DNA of 64,000 bases from Chloromonas sp. AAM2 (GCA_004335635.1 QAXH01003440.1:1-64000); one strand, 5' to 3'. Counted from the stretch's first letter, positions 23,419 to 34,828 are shown. Translations and numbers: made by a program. The notes: generated from the letters alone by a model not told the origin.

Positions 23419-26400
23419 CTACGCGGGTGGAGTCTTGGGTGCTTTCTTAGGCTGCCCTGGCATGACCTTGAGCTTGCGCCCGTGCAATTCTGTCCCATCC
23501 ACAGCCAGCGCCCTGCACAAAACGACCAAAGACAGATGTCTGCATCAGTATGTGCGTGCAGCTGTTCAGTATGACTGCATGGCAAAGGGCTTATGGGCAC
23601 ACCATTGCCGTTGAGTGCATGATGGCAACCACAACCATTGCGATGTCAGTAATGTCAACCGAACCTTTGAACACAGCCACATAGCTATTGAAATCTGTTC
23701 CACAGTCACGGATGCCATTATGTATCATAGATGGTGGCCTTCCCGCCTCAAGGGAGGTAAGGGGGGAAAGGGGGGGCCGGTCAGCAAGGCATGGGCTGCT
23801 GGCCTAGTCCTGGTTGGTTCAACAAACGCATCCACATAACCCATGACAGTTTGAATGTGACCCGTGTAGATCACATGACTGCGTCTTTGACGATGACATA
23901 CAACAAGTTACCAATCATTGTGCATTTGCTCGCCTGGCCAGAGATGCGGCGTCATTGAAGTGTACGTGAGCGAAGCCCTTGGGTCTGCCTGTCTTCTGGT
24001 CTGTGTGTAACCGAATGAGCTGCGCGCCGTGTTGACTGAAGAGATTGGCAAGGTCACTCTCAGTGGCCTCAAAGTCAATGTTGCCAACCTGACAAGAAAC
24101 GCAAACGCAGTTGCGAGGTTACCAAGAATGTCGGAAGGGCAGGAAAAGCGTAACTTATTGATTGGCAGTTGCAGGCACTGGTGCGGCCATGTGTTTGTAC
24201 ATGGAAAGTGGCAGCGTGACAAACCAACAGCAGAGGGGACCAAGGTGTGGCTGGCAACACAACAGGGCAGAACACACTGATGCGTCTATTCAAAGGCATC
24301 AGAACTTGCAAGAGGCCTCACGTGCTGGCTTGCATGCCAGTTACTCTCTATGTACCCTGATGCTGTGCAGACAAGTACCGCGGGAGCAGTGCTGCTGCAG
24401 CACCTGACTGTACGGGCACACCTACGTGTGCAATCTTGTCTGTGTCACTCACATAAGCCACATTGTACTCTGAAGCTGCCTCCGGTTGGGCCGCTGGTTG
24501 AGGTTGCGCCTGGGCCGTGGGTGCATGTGTGAAAACGGGTGCAGGCGCGGAGAGAACAGGGGCCGGTGTTGGAGCGGGAGTCGTGGCGGGGACGGGGAAG
24601 GGAGCGGGGAGCGGGAACGGGGGCGGGTCTCACCACAGGTGCACCCTTCTTAGGCGCCGCCACTCGACATTTCTCAACCTGCAAAGGCGATAGATGTAAC
24701 CGAGTAACAGCGCTGTGGCCGTTTGGTGCGGATGGTGCGAGGCAGAGGATCAGGCAAAACGCAAGCAAGGACAGGCGACATGAGTGGCCACCACATGTGT
24801 GTGTGCATGCAGTGTGAATGTATGAAGCTCTTGTGCCGTTGACATGAGCACACCATCATGCACCGCCAGTATGGCACAAGTGTGCATGGCCATTCATCCA
24901 TGTCCTGGCCTGTTTTTCCGTTTCCCCACCGTGGCTCCCTTGCTATCTTACCCGCAGCTTCCGTCCTTCCAACTCTTCCCCGTTCACTGCCAGAGCTGCG
25001 TTGAAACCTTCCTGGGAGGCAAAGGTCACAAAGGCCGCGCCATTGAATCTGCGAGTAGCAGCAGTGAGACAGGCAATGTTTCTCATGGTAGATGGCGATG
25101 TTGACCGGTTGGGAGTTGGGCCAACTTGCACACACGCACGCACACACATACATACAAAGGAGACAAGAAGATGTAGAGCAACGGCGATGGAAATGAGAGT
25201 TGGGCGGCAGAGGCCACCTGTTGCACATACACAGCCTAGCAGACACAGGTCTGGAGCAGAGGTGCTAGTGCTAATCAGCCAACATTTTCAAAATGCCCCT
25301 GACCTAAACCTATCCCCTTGCACCCTATCACGGCGCTACAGGCTGCAGCTGTGTCGTTGATCTTGTGGCCCATTGCCACTACCCACTTACGCTACAAGAT
25401 ATTGAGGAGCTGGCGAGCATACTTACAACCTTCAAATAGCCTCAGAGACACACACATGTGAATGGCTACTAACGGCTGCTCTGGCGACAAACACAGCCCA
25501 CCTCCCGCTGTCCTTAAAGGTGAGAAGGTCAAGCGCCTCCACTGGCCCGCAGTACTGCCAGTACTCCCTGACCTGGTCCTGGGTGTACTCATGCGGCAGG
25601 CCACACACCCACACCTGCGGCATGTGATGCAGGTGATCCATGTGATGCAGGTGATCCATGTGATGCAGGTGATCCATGTGATGCAGGTGATCCATGTGAT
25701 GCAGGTGATCCATGTGATGCAGGTGACGCATCACATGCGGTCATGTGGTGCATGTGATGCGTACAGAGCAGGGTCAGGCATCAGTAGGTGTGCGTGTGTG
25801 CGCTAACGCGTGATGCCTCGGCTAACCTTGTGCAAAGGTTCTTTCCAAACTCCCCAAAAGCCCTTGCAGTCCGAAGTGGTGCTCATCAAGGTGGTCTGTA
25901 TTGCAACAGAAGCGCCTCTGCACGTTGGTCAACACGGACCTTGGCCTACCCACCCTGCGTGGCACAAATCCGTCCTTTGTCGAATCCAGTGCCATGATGC
26001 GCGCTATCTTGGACTCGGTGTAGTCCTCAACCTCGGCAGCAACTGAAGGGGGAGGGGCGGAGTACGGCTGCAAGGGGGAAAAGATCAAGGTAAAGTGTGG
26101 TCGGAGAAGACAACAAGATTCTGGTAGAGGGCAGGGCCACATTTAAGGGCAAGAGCAGGGCCGCATGTAACAGACACCGGGCATGGTCTGACCTGTTGGC
26201 CGACGTTGAAGCCAAACCCAAACATCCCCTGGGGTGTGGTCTGGCTGGGCTGGGCGGTTGCCGCTACTGGTGCTGGTGCTGAAGCGGCTGACTGTGGAGC
26301 AGCCACCGGCTGTGGTGCGGCTGTGGGCTGAATGTAACCCAGTGCTGCTCGAATGCGAGCTGCTTCTGCAGCGTTGTTATCGGCAGCGGAAGGTGCAGGC

Positions 26401-27458
26401 GTGGGAGTGGGTGCAGGGGCGATGGCAGGGCCGGTGAAACCGAGTGCTGCTTTGATGGTGGCTGCAGTGATGGGTTGCTTGGCTTTCTTCCCAACCGGTT
26501 GCTCTGTTGACTGAGCTGCAGGGCTGTCGGCCGGTGCTGAAGCTTCCCGGTTTATGCGTGCTTCCCGCTTGGCACGCTTGGCTGCCTGACGTTGAAGAAT
26601 GGCAACTGCTTCGGGGTCCATGCCGGCTGCTGCTGCCATCTCAGCTGCCTGGAGTAGCGCAGCGGCTGACTTGGCGCCAGAGCTGCTGGCTGCGCCTGCA
26701 GCTGGTGTGGCTGCTGCTGGTGGGGTTTGGGCCGCTGCGTCTGCACAGGCGTGGCAGGCCAAGGCACGTTGGTAAGGAGTTGGCATGGTCCACTGCAAGC
26801 TGCTGTGTTGACGAAGCAATTTGATCGGACATCAAGCAGGTTGGGCTGTTCTGGGCGTTAGGTTAGCAACTGGGTAAACCTACCGGGCTCCTGCCTCTGC
26901 CGCTTTGCCTTGGGTTCCTTTGCGGCTGCTGTCACTGCCGCAACTTCTGCATTGTCAGTGCCCTGCAGTGAAGAGCAGATAGGAAAGGGTGGCCAGCATG
27001 CAGCACATGCCAGAGCCGCCGGCAGCTGTAGCGAGGTAGAGCGCTCACCACTAGCTCGGTGACATTGGAGTATCTCGGGTACAAAACTCCGTGTATCTCA
27101 ACGCGCTTGCCGGTGTACGGGCCCTGCAAAGGACAGGATTGTCAGCTTTCTTTAGGTCGGCATCACACTCCAGCTTGCATGATATTCCGGCTGTCCCGCT
27201 TCTCACCATCGAGTAGTCTTGGGAGTCAAATGCTTGAATCACGATGAATAATCCGCTTGTGCGATGCCCTGCTCGGAAAGTCGCGACGGAAATTTTCGGA
27301 AAAACGGCCCAGGCGCGTTACTCGAGGTGACATGTCTGCTCTTGCTTGTCAGGACAGCCTTGCTCAGCCACCATCCGCCACTTGTGACTGTAGGTTGCAT
27401 CAGCCTTCCTCTTCAGTTCAACTGTGAAATTATCAAACCCGGCCAGCGCCAGCAGCAT
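23419..27458 (-). CDS. RNA-binding protein with two RRM domains
   Basis: Probably a nuclear RNA-binding protein of 512 residues. Exons: 27458-27359 (tentative), 27268-27207, 27123-27049, 26962-26884, 26740-26193, 26067-25954, 25614-25502, 25048-24952, 24678-24634, 24509-24453, 24088-23934, 23512-23419; all phases agree. RRM1 opens with VWVCGLPHEYTQDQVREYW (RNP2-type strand) and carries RNP1-like NGAAFVTF. RRM2 opens with YNVAYVGNIDFEATESDL and carries RPKGFAHVHF, ending GTELHGRKLKV. The tail is short and Lys/Pro-rich. The N-terminal half is Ala/Pro/Gln low complexity with a basic KAKRQRQEP patch, plausibly nuclear targeting. The layout recalls nucleolin-like two-RRM proteins, but no orthologue is claimed. 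The intron after 23934 starts with GC (CCAG|GCGAGC). It forms a head-to-head pair with the dienoyl-CoA isomerase gene. Confidence 0.8.
25620..25735. repeat. 18-bp minisatellite in RRM-gene intron
   Basis: Six tandem copies of GTGATGCAGGTGATCCAT lie in the intron just upstream (in gene direction) of the RRM1 exon, ending a few bases from its 3' splice site at 25615. Confidence 0.9.
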
Positions 27459-30400
27459 GACCTTGGAGCTGAACCCCATTCCCGGTCTATCCTTGGAGTA
27501 TCTCCACGTGGGAACCCTTGCCACAAGCCCCGCAGTAGGAGTGATTGAGCTAGCTCGGCCGCAAAAGCTCAATGCATTTGAAGAGCACATGTGGGCAGGC
27601 CTGCCGAAGGTGGGTGCCATGTCAGACATGGCCTGTGTGTTTGGCATGCAGAGCCTCAGATTGTGCCTTGGCATCAGAGGCTGTGCCCAAAGCAGTCTGC
27701 CTGTTCTGCGGTTCAAGGTTCTTGCTTCAGCACGCTGCGCTGTTGACTGTCACCCTCCCTCTTGTTGATGTTACAACTGGTCGCACACTCTTACAACTGG
27801 TCGCAAGCATCTGAGTTTCAGTCGCAATTTCCTATCCACCAACCGGGCCCTTTCCTGAGTATTGTTTGTAGCATCTGGCCTCTGCACGTGCAGGCCGTGA
27901 GGGCATTGGAGGCTCTCGAGCAAGTGCGCGTGGTGCTGCTCTGCGCCCAAGGCAACCACTTCTGCGCAGGCATCGACCTACAGTACCTTGAAACAGCCGT
28001 GTGCGGCGCGCTGCTGAAGCATGCAGACCCAGGGGCGAGGAGGGATGCGGCAAGGGCGCAGATTCTTGGAATGCAGGCGGGTGTACAACCCAACCCTAAC
28101 CCTAACCCTTAACCCTAACCCAAACCCTTAGATGAGAAGCCATCCAATCTCATGTCAATGCACACCATGAAACCAAAAATAAAGCCTTTGCACAACGAGT
28201 GGCAACAGATTATCACAACACATACAACGCCGGCTTATGACTCTCGGACGTGAATTGAGCAGTGTAAAATCAAAATCAGACCAGCACGTGTGTGTGTGCT
28301 AGTGCAGGCCTTAGCGCGATATTGCAAGCTATTGGCACACTGACACCCAGGTAAAGTAGCCATTACTCTTCATCATCACTCATGTTAGCGCCTGTCATAC
28401 AGGGAGCCGATTTGCGACTGCTGGTGTCTGTTTGTGCAGGATGCCATCACCTCCCTGGAGCGGTGTAAATGGCCTATAGTGGCAGCTATACACGGTAGGT
28501 CTGTGTGTTGTCTTTGTACATCCGTGTCGTTGCGCGCAGTGCGCATAAGGGATAGCTGTCTAATGCAGCAGTGCACGCTGCGTAATTGGACACCTTCAGG
28601 CAGCAGTGCTCAGGTAACCTGTTACAAGGCCATGCTTGCTACCGGATTGACTTCGGATTTTTGGAAATGACTCGACCTTGCTCAGCTTTGTTGACCGTTC
28701 GTATCAACGATTGGCATTCAGATAAGATGGGACAGCTGTCTGCATCCACCTGCTGTAATTTTGATTGAATTTTCTCTGTCTGAACCTTGCGTGACTGTCT
28801 GCAGGGCTGTGCATTGGTGGAGGCGTGGATCTGGTGGCTGCCTGTGACGTGCGCGTGTGCAGCGCCAACGCGTCCTTCTCTGTCAAGGTCGGTGCTGGCT
28901 TGGTTGCTTGCTGGTCATCTGCAGGTTGGCTCTCGACTTGGAACCGTGTTGCCAGTGATGACATTCGTACTTTGCACCCTGCTACCAGTGACCTTTCTTG
29001 GCTTAACGATTGTCAGGCGCGTAATTCTTGGAGAGATAGTGTGTCTAGCTGCAGCACCGTGGGTTGAACCATGAAAAGCCATGTAATGATGATGATGATC
29101 TGCTGGTGATTTATCAGGGTGCACGCAGAAGCCAGTCAGCTGCATGTTATCCTCTCCTGCTCTTCACGGTACTTCTTGTATTGTTTGGGATTAATACTGT
29201 GGCCAAGTATCATGATAATGTTGGCATGCACCCAGGAGGTCGACTTGGGCATCACCGCGGATCTGGGCACCCTACAGCGCCTGCCACGACTGATCGGACA
29301 CGGTGCGATGCATGTGTCGCATGCGACAGGCAGCACGGAGATGAGTGCCAGTGATAGTTGGCTAGGAGGATACATAGCATGGGAGGTCATCTGCTTGGAT
29401 GGTGGCGATTGAGTCTAGTTGGTTTCCAATTGGTTGTCGAACTTCTTGCATGGATGAGTTGAGAGTGCACGCATCCACGCATGTAAACAGTCAACAGCAG
29501 CAGGCTCCGGTTATTGATTGCGCTACTTAAGGTATGATGAACCACGCGTGTGATACTCAAGGTATGATGAACCACGCGTGTGATACTCAAGGTATGATGA
29601 GCCGCGCGTGTGATACTCAAGGTATGATGAGCCACAGGTGTGGGGATGGGTGCCAGCATCGTCAGCTTGATTTTGCGTGTATGCGTGTGCAGGTGCTGCC
29701 GCCGATCTCGCGCTGACCTGTCGCAGTGTTGGGGCGGATGAAGCGCTGAGGATGGGCCTGGTGACACAGGTGTGGAACCTTGGTGTAGAGCTCAGGCAAG
29801 TTCGGTGCAGTCATCCGTCGTGGTCCGTTCATGGCATTCCTCACCTGTAGAGCTCAGGCAAGGCGCAGCCGCCGTCACACCATCATGTCCTATTGCTTGT
29901 GATGTTTACTGGTGCACAGATGGCACAGCATGGCCTCTCTCACACGCGGCCCCTTCTGGCCTGCGGGACCAACAACCCCACCCTTCACAGTGGTCTGTTG
30001 TTCAAATGACCGCGGGTGCACAGAGATGGCAGTACAATGCCTGAGAAGTGTGGTGTAAAGCCTTCAAATACCGCAAGCACATTTAAACGTCAACAAAATG
30101 GCACAGACTCGATTGCTTGTGCCGCACTGCCTGTGTGCAGGTCCTGGGTGCTGGCAGGGACCAGTTGCTAGCAGGGGCGCTAAAGCTGGCTGCACAGTTG
30201 GCTGCCAAACCCCCCCAGGCCCTGCTCGGCACCAAGAGGGTGATGCTGCACACAAGGTACCGGGGCAGGGAGGAATCGGGTCAATCTGTTGACAACAAGA
30301 TTGATATAAATTGAGGAACAACGGTGGCAGTTTGGCTTCTAATATGCTTGCGTATGTTCACATCAGATAGGTTGTCATGAAACTCGGGAGGGGATGGGCA

Positions 30401-31282
30401 CTGTCCTGACCTGCCCTTTTGTATGGCTTCTGCAGCAACTTCTAGGCGTCGCCTGGATTGATTGCTATTCAGACTCGGCTTGCTTTGAAGGTGGCAAAGC
30501 AGAGGTGGACGCAAGTTGTTTTCTTGCAGTCTGCACCCCACGCTTAACGACTCATTCATCATCATTACATGGCTTTTCATGGTGCAACCCACGATACTGC
30601 AGCTAGACACAATATCTCTCCAAGAATTACGCACCTGACAATCGTCAAGCCAAGAAAGCTCACTGGTAGCAGGGTACAAAGTGCAAACGTCATCGCTGGC
30701 AACACGGTTCCAAGTTGAGAGTGGTGAAAGTTCAACGACTGGCAAGAACTGTCCCTCATGTGACACTGTCCCACTGCAGGGACTACGCAGGCAGCGTGGG
30801 GGTGGGGCTCGAGTATGTTGGTGAGTGACATCTAAGGGGAGACTTCAACGGAACTAGATAAATCTACAACAGTATGGGTTGTGGTCTACTACAGTATGGG
30901 TTGTGGTCTCCAACCAGCCAGCACATTTGTTTCCCTTGCTCGTTTTGCTTCCGTGCTCAGGGTATGCCCATCCCATTCTGTGTCCTGCAACCTTCATTCA
31001 TGAGCCGGCGTTCGTTTGGCAGTTGTGATCAGCCTCCCACAGTGTTTGCGCTTTCTCCTGTCTTTCACTCTATACGTATCATGCATGCGTGCTTTGCTGT
31101 GCCATTCGCCTTGTCCCTCTGCTTGGCATGACATGCATTTCACTCATGATGACAGTCATTGCACTGATGGTGTCATTCACTCATCTTGTGCAGCCACATA
31201 CAATGCGGGCCTGCTTGAAGATTTGGCCACAGCAGCGTCGAAGAGGGCTGCAGGATCGAGCGCTGCAAGACCCAAACTGTGA
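27457..31282 (+). CDS. DCI1: Peroxisomal delta3,5-delta2,4-dienoyl-CoA isomerase
   Basis: Isomerises 3,5-dienoyl-CoA to 2,4-dienoyl-CoA during beta-oxidation of unsaturated fatty acids. Nine exons: 27457-27609, 27894-28076, 28440-28494, 28805-28887, 29236-29302, 29693-29769, 30141-30256, 30780-30820, 31194-31282; the joined frame is 287 codons plus stop. Crotonase-fold motifs run in order: GVIELARPQKLNAF, GNHFCAGIDL (oxyanion loop), CIGGGVDLVAACDVR, KEVDLGITADLGTLQRLPR, DEALRMGLV. D139, E159 and D167 fall at exactly the spacing of the rat DCI catalytic acids (Asp176, Glu196, Asp204), separating it from plain enoyl-CoA hydratases. The C-terminus -PKL fits the [SAPC][KR][LMI] peroxisomal targeting pattern. 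Intron 2 appears to start with GC (CAG|GCGGGT), because only that junction keeps the frame and restores the family spacing. TGTAA at 31447 is a likely polyadenylation signal. Confidence 0.92.
28088..28130 (+). repeat. Interstitial telomere-like repeats
   Basis: CCCTAA-type units (CCCTAACCCTAACCCTTAAC and onward to 28130) lie just after the 5' end of DCI intron 2. On the other strand this is TTAGGG-type, with an occasional extra T. Confidence 0.9.
28929..29099 (+). mobile_element. 5'-truncated LINE/SINE 3' end with (ATG)n tail, copy 1
   Basis: Lies in DCI intron 4. It shares some 170 bp with the reverse strand of 30551-30725, including CTTGGAACCGTGTTGCCAG, GTAATTCTTGGAGAGATA and GTGGGTTGAACCATGAAAAG, and ends in ATGATGATGATGAT. 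A read-through frame gives SWLNDCQARNSWRDSV, like the very end of LINE ORFs. Confidence 0.7.
29531..29645. repeat. 30-bp minisatellite in DCI intron 5
   Basis: Four tandem copies of a 30-bp unit containing GGTATGATGAACCACGCGTG, with small substitutions. Intronic. Confidence 0.9.
30551..30725 (-). mobile_element. 5'-truncated LINE/SINE 3' end, copy 2 (inverted)
   Basis: Lies in DCI intron 7, antisense to the gene. It is the reverse-orientation partner of 28929-29099; the (ATG)n tail appears as CATCATTACAT at 30560-30570. A third, shorter piece is at 36698-36790. Confidence 0.7.
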
Positions 31283-33063
31283 TTCAGATATGGCTTTCAT
31301 TTGACAGTAGTGCGGTCTTCGTGCTCCATCAGGGCATCCGTTGACGGCTTCCGACCATCATGCTCTTTACTCCAAACTCTGTTGATATGTTGTCATCCCT
31401 GTGGACCTCGATCTGGCTTGCCTTTCCCCGCTGCAGCTCTTAGTAATGTAACACCTGGTGGTTGTACGCACATGTCGTGCTTCTCGTGTAGTCCAATCAT
31501 TGGGGCCAATTAGTCAACGACTTCTGGGCTTCGTCATTGCGTCATGTGAGCCTGGCGTCCTTGGCCTCACACTGTCATGCAGTTCAGGCCATGAAAAGGC
31601 TGCACGTTGCTTGCTGATAATCTTGGCTGTTCACAAGGCCTGTCCACAAGGACATGGGTCGGGGAGGGGCTTTTGTCAGTGTGAAGTCAGCCTGTGAAGT
31701 GCCGGGGTCTGCAGCAAGTAGGCTGCCGCTTCCTACAGGCTAGATCAACCCATGCCTGTGCATGACTTGGGATGACGTGTGAATTCATGGCATGAATCTG
31801 TGGTCTGGAGTCTGCCGTGTCATGCAGGTCAGCATCTTGCAATGTGATCACAAGGCGTGCAGGTCAATGTCAACGATTAGATATACAAACCTCTTGCTGA
31901 TAGTCCAGGCGTTGCCTCCGCATCGGTCAAGGGATTGGCGGTCAGTCAGCCTGCCGGGTCTCGGGTCTGCAGCAAGCAAGCTGTAGCTCCCAGGCACTGC
32001 TATCGCTGATGTGTGAATTCATGGCATGAATTTGTGGGCTGACTGGGCCGCGCCGCCTGTTGCTGCTGAAGACTCAGGGGAGCAGCAGGGGATCTGCGTA
32101 TCTCCTGAATGCCACCATGATGCTCTGACCTTGCAGTTGCTTTCAGAGCTCTTCGTTTCGTTTTGATTTTCAACCGCCGTCGTGCGGGCAGCAGACCTTG
32201 ATTGTGCGGCATCAGTTGAAGTACATCCGAACGTCACTAGGGCTGGCATCAGTCTTCTGCATGGCCACATCTGCCCTCATATCTGCCTCATCGTGCCTCA
32301 CTTGCGTACGGTTGCGGCAGTACCCGGGCTGCTTGTCGTACAGTCACTCACTTCACATGTGCCTGCGCAAGCTCAAGCTTCAGGCGGTGGTGCATGTATG
32401 CTGCACACGTATTTCTGATGCCACTGTACCTGACACAGAGCGTGCCTGCCTTCCTGCCTGCCTGTCTGGTCAGGGTCCACGCCAGCGGCTTGCAGGTACA
32501 CAGGCCTTGCTGATGATCTGGACAGTAAATGCAGGCCGGCACTGCACAAGCTGCTCATCATACTTGGGCGGAGATCACCTGTGAATAGATATGCTGAAGG
32601 TGGATGCTGAACACAGTGTGAAGGCAGTTGTAACTGCACAATGTAACCGCGCGAACTCTAAGAAGAGACAGAGAGTGGCAGCAGCTGTTGAGTGAATTGC
32701 CCAGGCGTGATTTATAGGGCTGCGTTGATGACGACAGGCGATTCATTAGTACTGGGCTGCGAAGGGTTGAGCGCGGCTCTGCAGACAGGTCTGCACAAGA
32801 GCATGTTTTGCCGCAACAACACATCTTGCTGTGCGCACCGGTTCGGTACACTGATTGCCTGGCCAGTACCGCTGCCACAAATCCGCCCACCCATCATGCA
32901 TGTCCAATCAGTGCTCCAGTCAATGCTCACGCCTTGCCAGCAATGAGGCGTATTAGGCGCACAACACCTTCCTCCTTTGGGATATGGATATGAGACGAGT
33001 GCACCGGCTCATGCATGTGGCTGAAAAAAAATTTGCTGGTGGCCGTTTATTGCATGCATGCAG
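31283..33063. other. Intergenic / unresolved 5' part of the coiled-coil gene
   Basis: No confident exon was seen. Bases 31708-31803 and 31960-32040 are diverged duplicates (GTCTGCAGCAAG.., then TGTGAATTCATGGCATGAAT). Bases 32763-32803 match 39313-39352 (GGTTGAGCGCGGCTCTGCAG, then ACAGGTCTGCAC). Confidence 0.5.
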
Positions 33064-34828
33064 AGCTGCAAGGGCGTTTGACACAGCACTGTGTGGCTCT
33101 TGAGGCTCAAGCCGAGGACCTGACTGCCAGCCAGCACGCACTGAACCAACAACTGGACAGACTGGTGGCAGGTAGGTTGTCTGACGCAGAACAAACATGG
33201 GACATAAGCAATCAAAAGATTTTGGCAGATTGGCGTTTACAACAGGCGTCCGAGGGCTGTGGCCTTGCTACAACTGGCAGATAGGTGTCTGATTGATTTG
33301 TTACATCAGGGAAGCCGTCAAAGGACATGGGACGGAATGTGTACCGCCCTGACCTAACATGAGCAAAGGAAAGGAGAAGTTCGCCAGTTCTGGGACAGTT
33401 CCTGTGAGATAGACAGTGACGTGGTGGAGGTGTGCACATGTGGCGTTGATTTCGTGTCGTGTGAGGCTGAGATGAGGTGCCCTGGTTGGAGTGGTAGATG
33501 GTGTGGTGACACTTGAAACCTGGTCCACAATTCTCAGGTCAAGCTCATGAGCTGGTGTTTGCCTCTGTTACCATGTGCGCACCAACGATGTGTATGCGGA
33601 CATGGCTGCGAACAAGGACAAGTTTGACATGAGTGGGTATGCCCCACCCCACCCCATGAAAGACAGGAACAGGCCCGAAGGCAGAAAAGGCATAAGCATG
33701 GCAGAAAGGAAGGCAACCAGCCACGGTGTCCATGCATAGGTGTGTGCCGCACATCCTGCCTTGCAAGCTCAAGACAAGAACAGCTAGTGAATGAAACAAG
33801 AGTACGAAGCCTGTCATGTACTCCATTTGGTAGAGCCATTTTGCTTTGCATCTGTCAGCGCTGTTGCCTCATCTAATCTAAGAACTCTTCTTTTATGCCT
33901 TTCAACAGATAGACTGAGCGTTGATGATAAAGTTTGTCTTGTGTTGTTGGTACCTGGCCTCTTATCAAGAACGGCTCAGCAGGAGCAAGAGCGGGAAAAA
34001 AAACAATCGCCACAATTGTTAACTTCATCGTGTGTGTAGTGCTGTAGTTGAAAATGTGGAAGAATCCATGCCAGTGCCGCAGTTTTTGCAATGGCCGTAC
34101 TGTCACCCTGAAGCCTCACCTAAGACCTTATTCATCGTGTGTCTCAGTGCTCCGTATAGTGCCACGGGTCTTACAATGGTGCTTATCCGTTTAGTGTCGC
34201 AGGTCAATGCTATCATCTCAACACACTGCTCGTGTTGCAGAGCTGGGCCCCCTGCTTGCCCTGCCCTCCGTGGCCCTGCCCCCGGGCACTGGTGCACTGA
34301 TCAATCGCCTCACGGCCAAGGCTGCGCTGCTCAAGTCAAGGCTCGCCATCATCGCACAGCGAATGCAACGAATTCAGGTCAGTGCATGAACATGGCATGC
34401 CGAAGGTGCAAAGTAGCAAGTCTAGGGAAATGCTCGGCAGACAGTGCATGCAGAAGAGACCATGCACTGATAAGACTTGATTGTGGTTAACTATGGGCCA
34501 CTGGCAGACCTTCTTGCAACGATGATTTGCGATCTGTGCCCTAAACAAGAATCAGAAGTGTCCACTGGATGGCGTGAAGGATGTGCAAAGCATGCATAAG
34601 TCACTTTTGCTCAAGTACGATTGTTCCTAGTAGTGGCCATGCAGCCTGCCTCACACGAGGGTTCACAAATGTCACAAGAGGGGTGGGATTCCAACCTAAC
34701 CACTCTCTGTCACACTTCTTCAACAATGCCTCAGTAGTGTTCGTTACCTTTTCCTTTTGTTTCAGGCCAAGCTTGCCCAGGCACCACAGGCCATGACCCA
34801 CCAGAGGTTGGAACCTCATAGTTCGTAA
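33064..34828 (+). CDS. Small coiled-coil protein, 3' exons only
   Basis: Three exons are supported: 33064-33171, 34241-34377, 34766-34828; phases 1 and 0 match at the joins. The translation is an acidic, heptad-rich helix (QGRLTQHCVALEAQAEDLTA), then AELGPLLALPSVALPPGTGA, then a second helix LINRLTAKAALLKSRLAIIA, ending QRLEPHSS. The form resembles small helical subunits of vesicle or cytoskeletal adaptor complexes (BLOC-1/BORC or dynactin type), but no motif identifies it. The N-terminal exons were not found; the first listed exon begins in phase 1, so at least one lies upstream. The 1069-base intron 1 holds repeat debris. TGTAA at 35099 follows the stop. The next gene converges on it from the minus strand. 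Confidence 0.55.
33296..33401 (-). repeat. Two abutting dispersed repeats
   Basis: Bases 33296-33356 are a minus-strand copy of the GACGGCTTCCCTGGTGTAA family (also 6146-6190, 39742-39811, 40618-40700). Bases 33374-33401 are a solo end of the CCAGTTCTGGGACA family. Both lie in an intron of the coiled-coil gene. Confidence 0.75.
33569..33658 (+). pseudogene. Mobile-element ORF fragment (polymerase-tail-like)
   Basis: The plus frame reads HVRTNDVYADMAANKDKFDM followed by SGYAPPHPM. The pattern T-(N/D)-D-x-Y-x-D-M/I...F-D-x-S-x-Y...H-P recurs in polymerase-type ORFs of mobile elements. It lies inside the intron of the coiled-coil gene and has no neighbouring conserved sequence. Assignment is by recollected pattern only. 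Confidence 0.4.

Noticed and set aside
25620..25735. CRISPR-like regular repeats
   Set aside because: Copies are directly abutting 18-bp units with no unique spacers, in a eukaryotic intron; it is a minisatellite.
27318..27716. A 132-residue minus-strand protein antisense to the isomerase start
   Set aside because: Only the part downstream of ATG 27458 fits the RRM gene's phases; the upstream half is a shadow of isomerase exon 1.
28088..28130. A chromosome end
   Set aside because: Gene exons continue on both sides, so the telomere-like repeats are interstitial.
33538..33640. An additional exon of the coiled-coil gene at 33538
   Set aside because: The exon ending at 33171 joins in phase directly to 34241, and the 33538 frame stops early.
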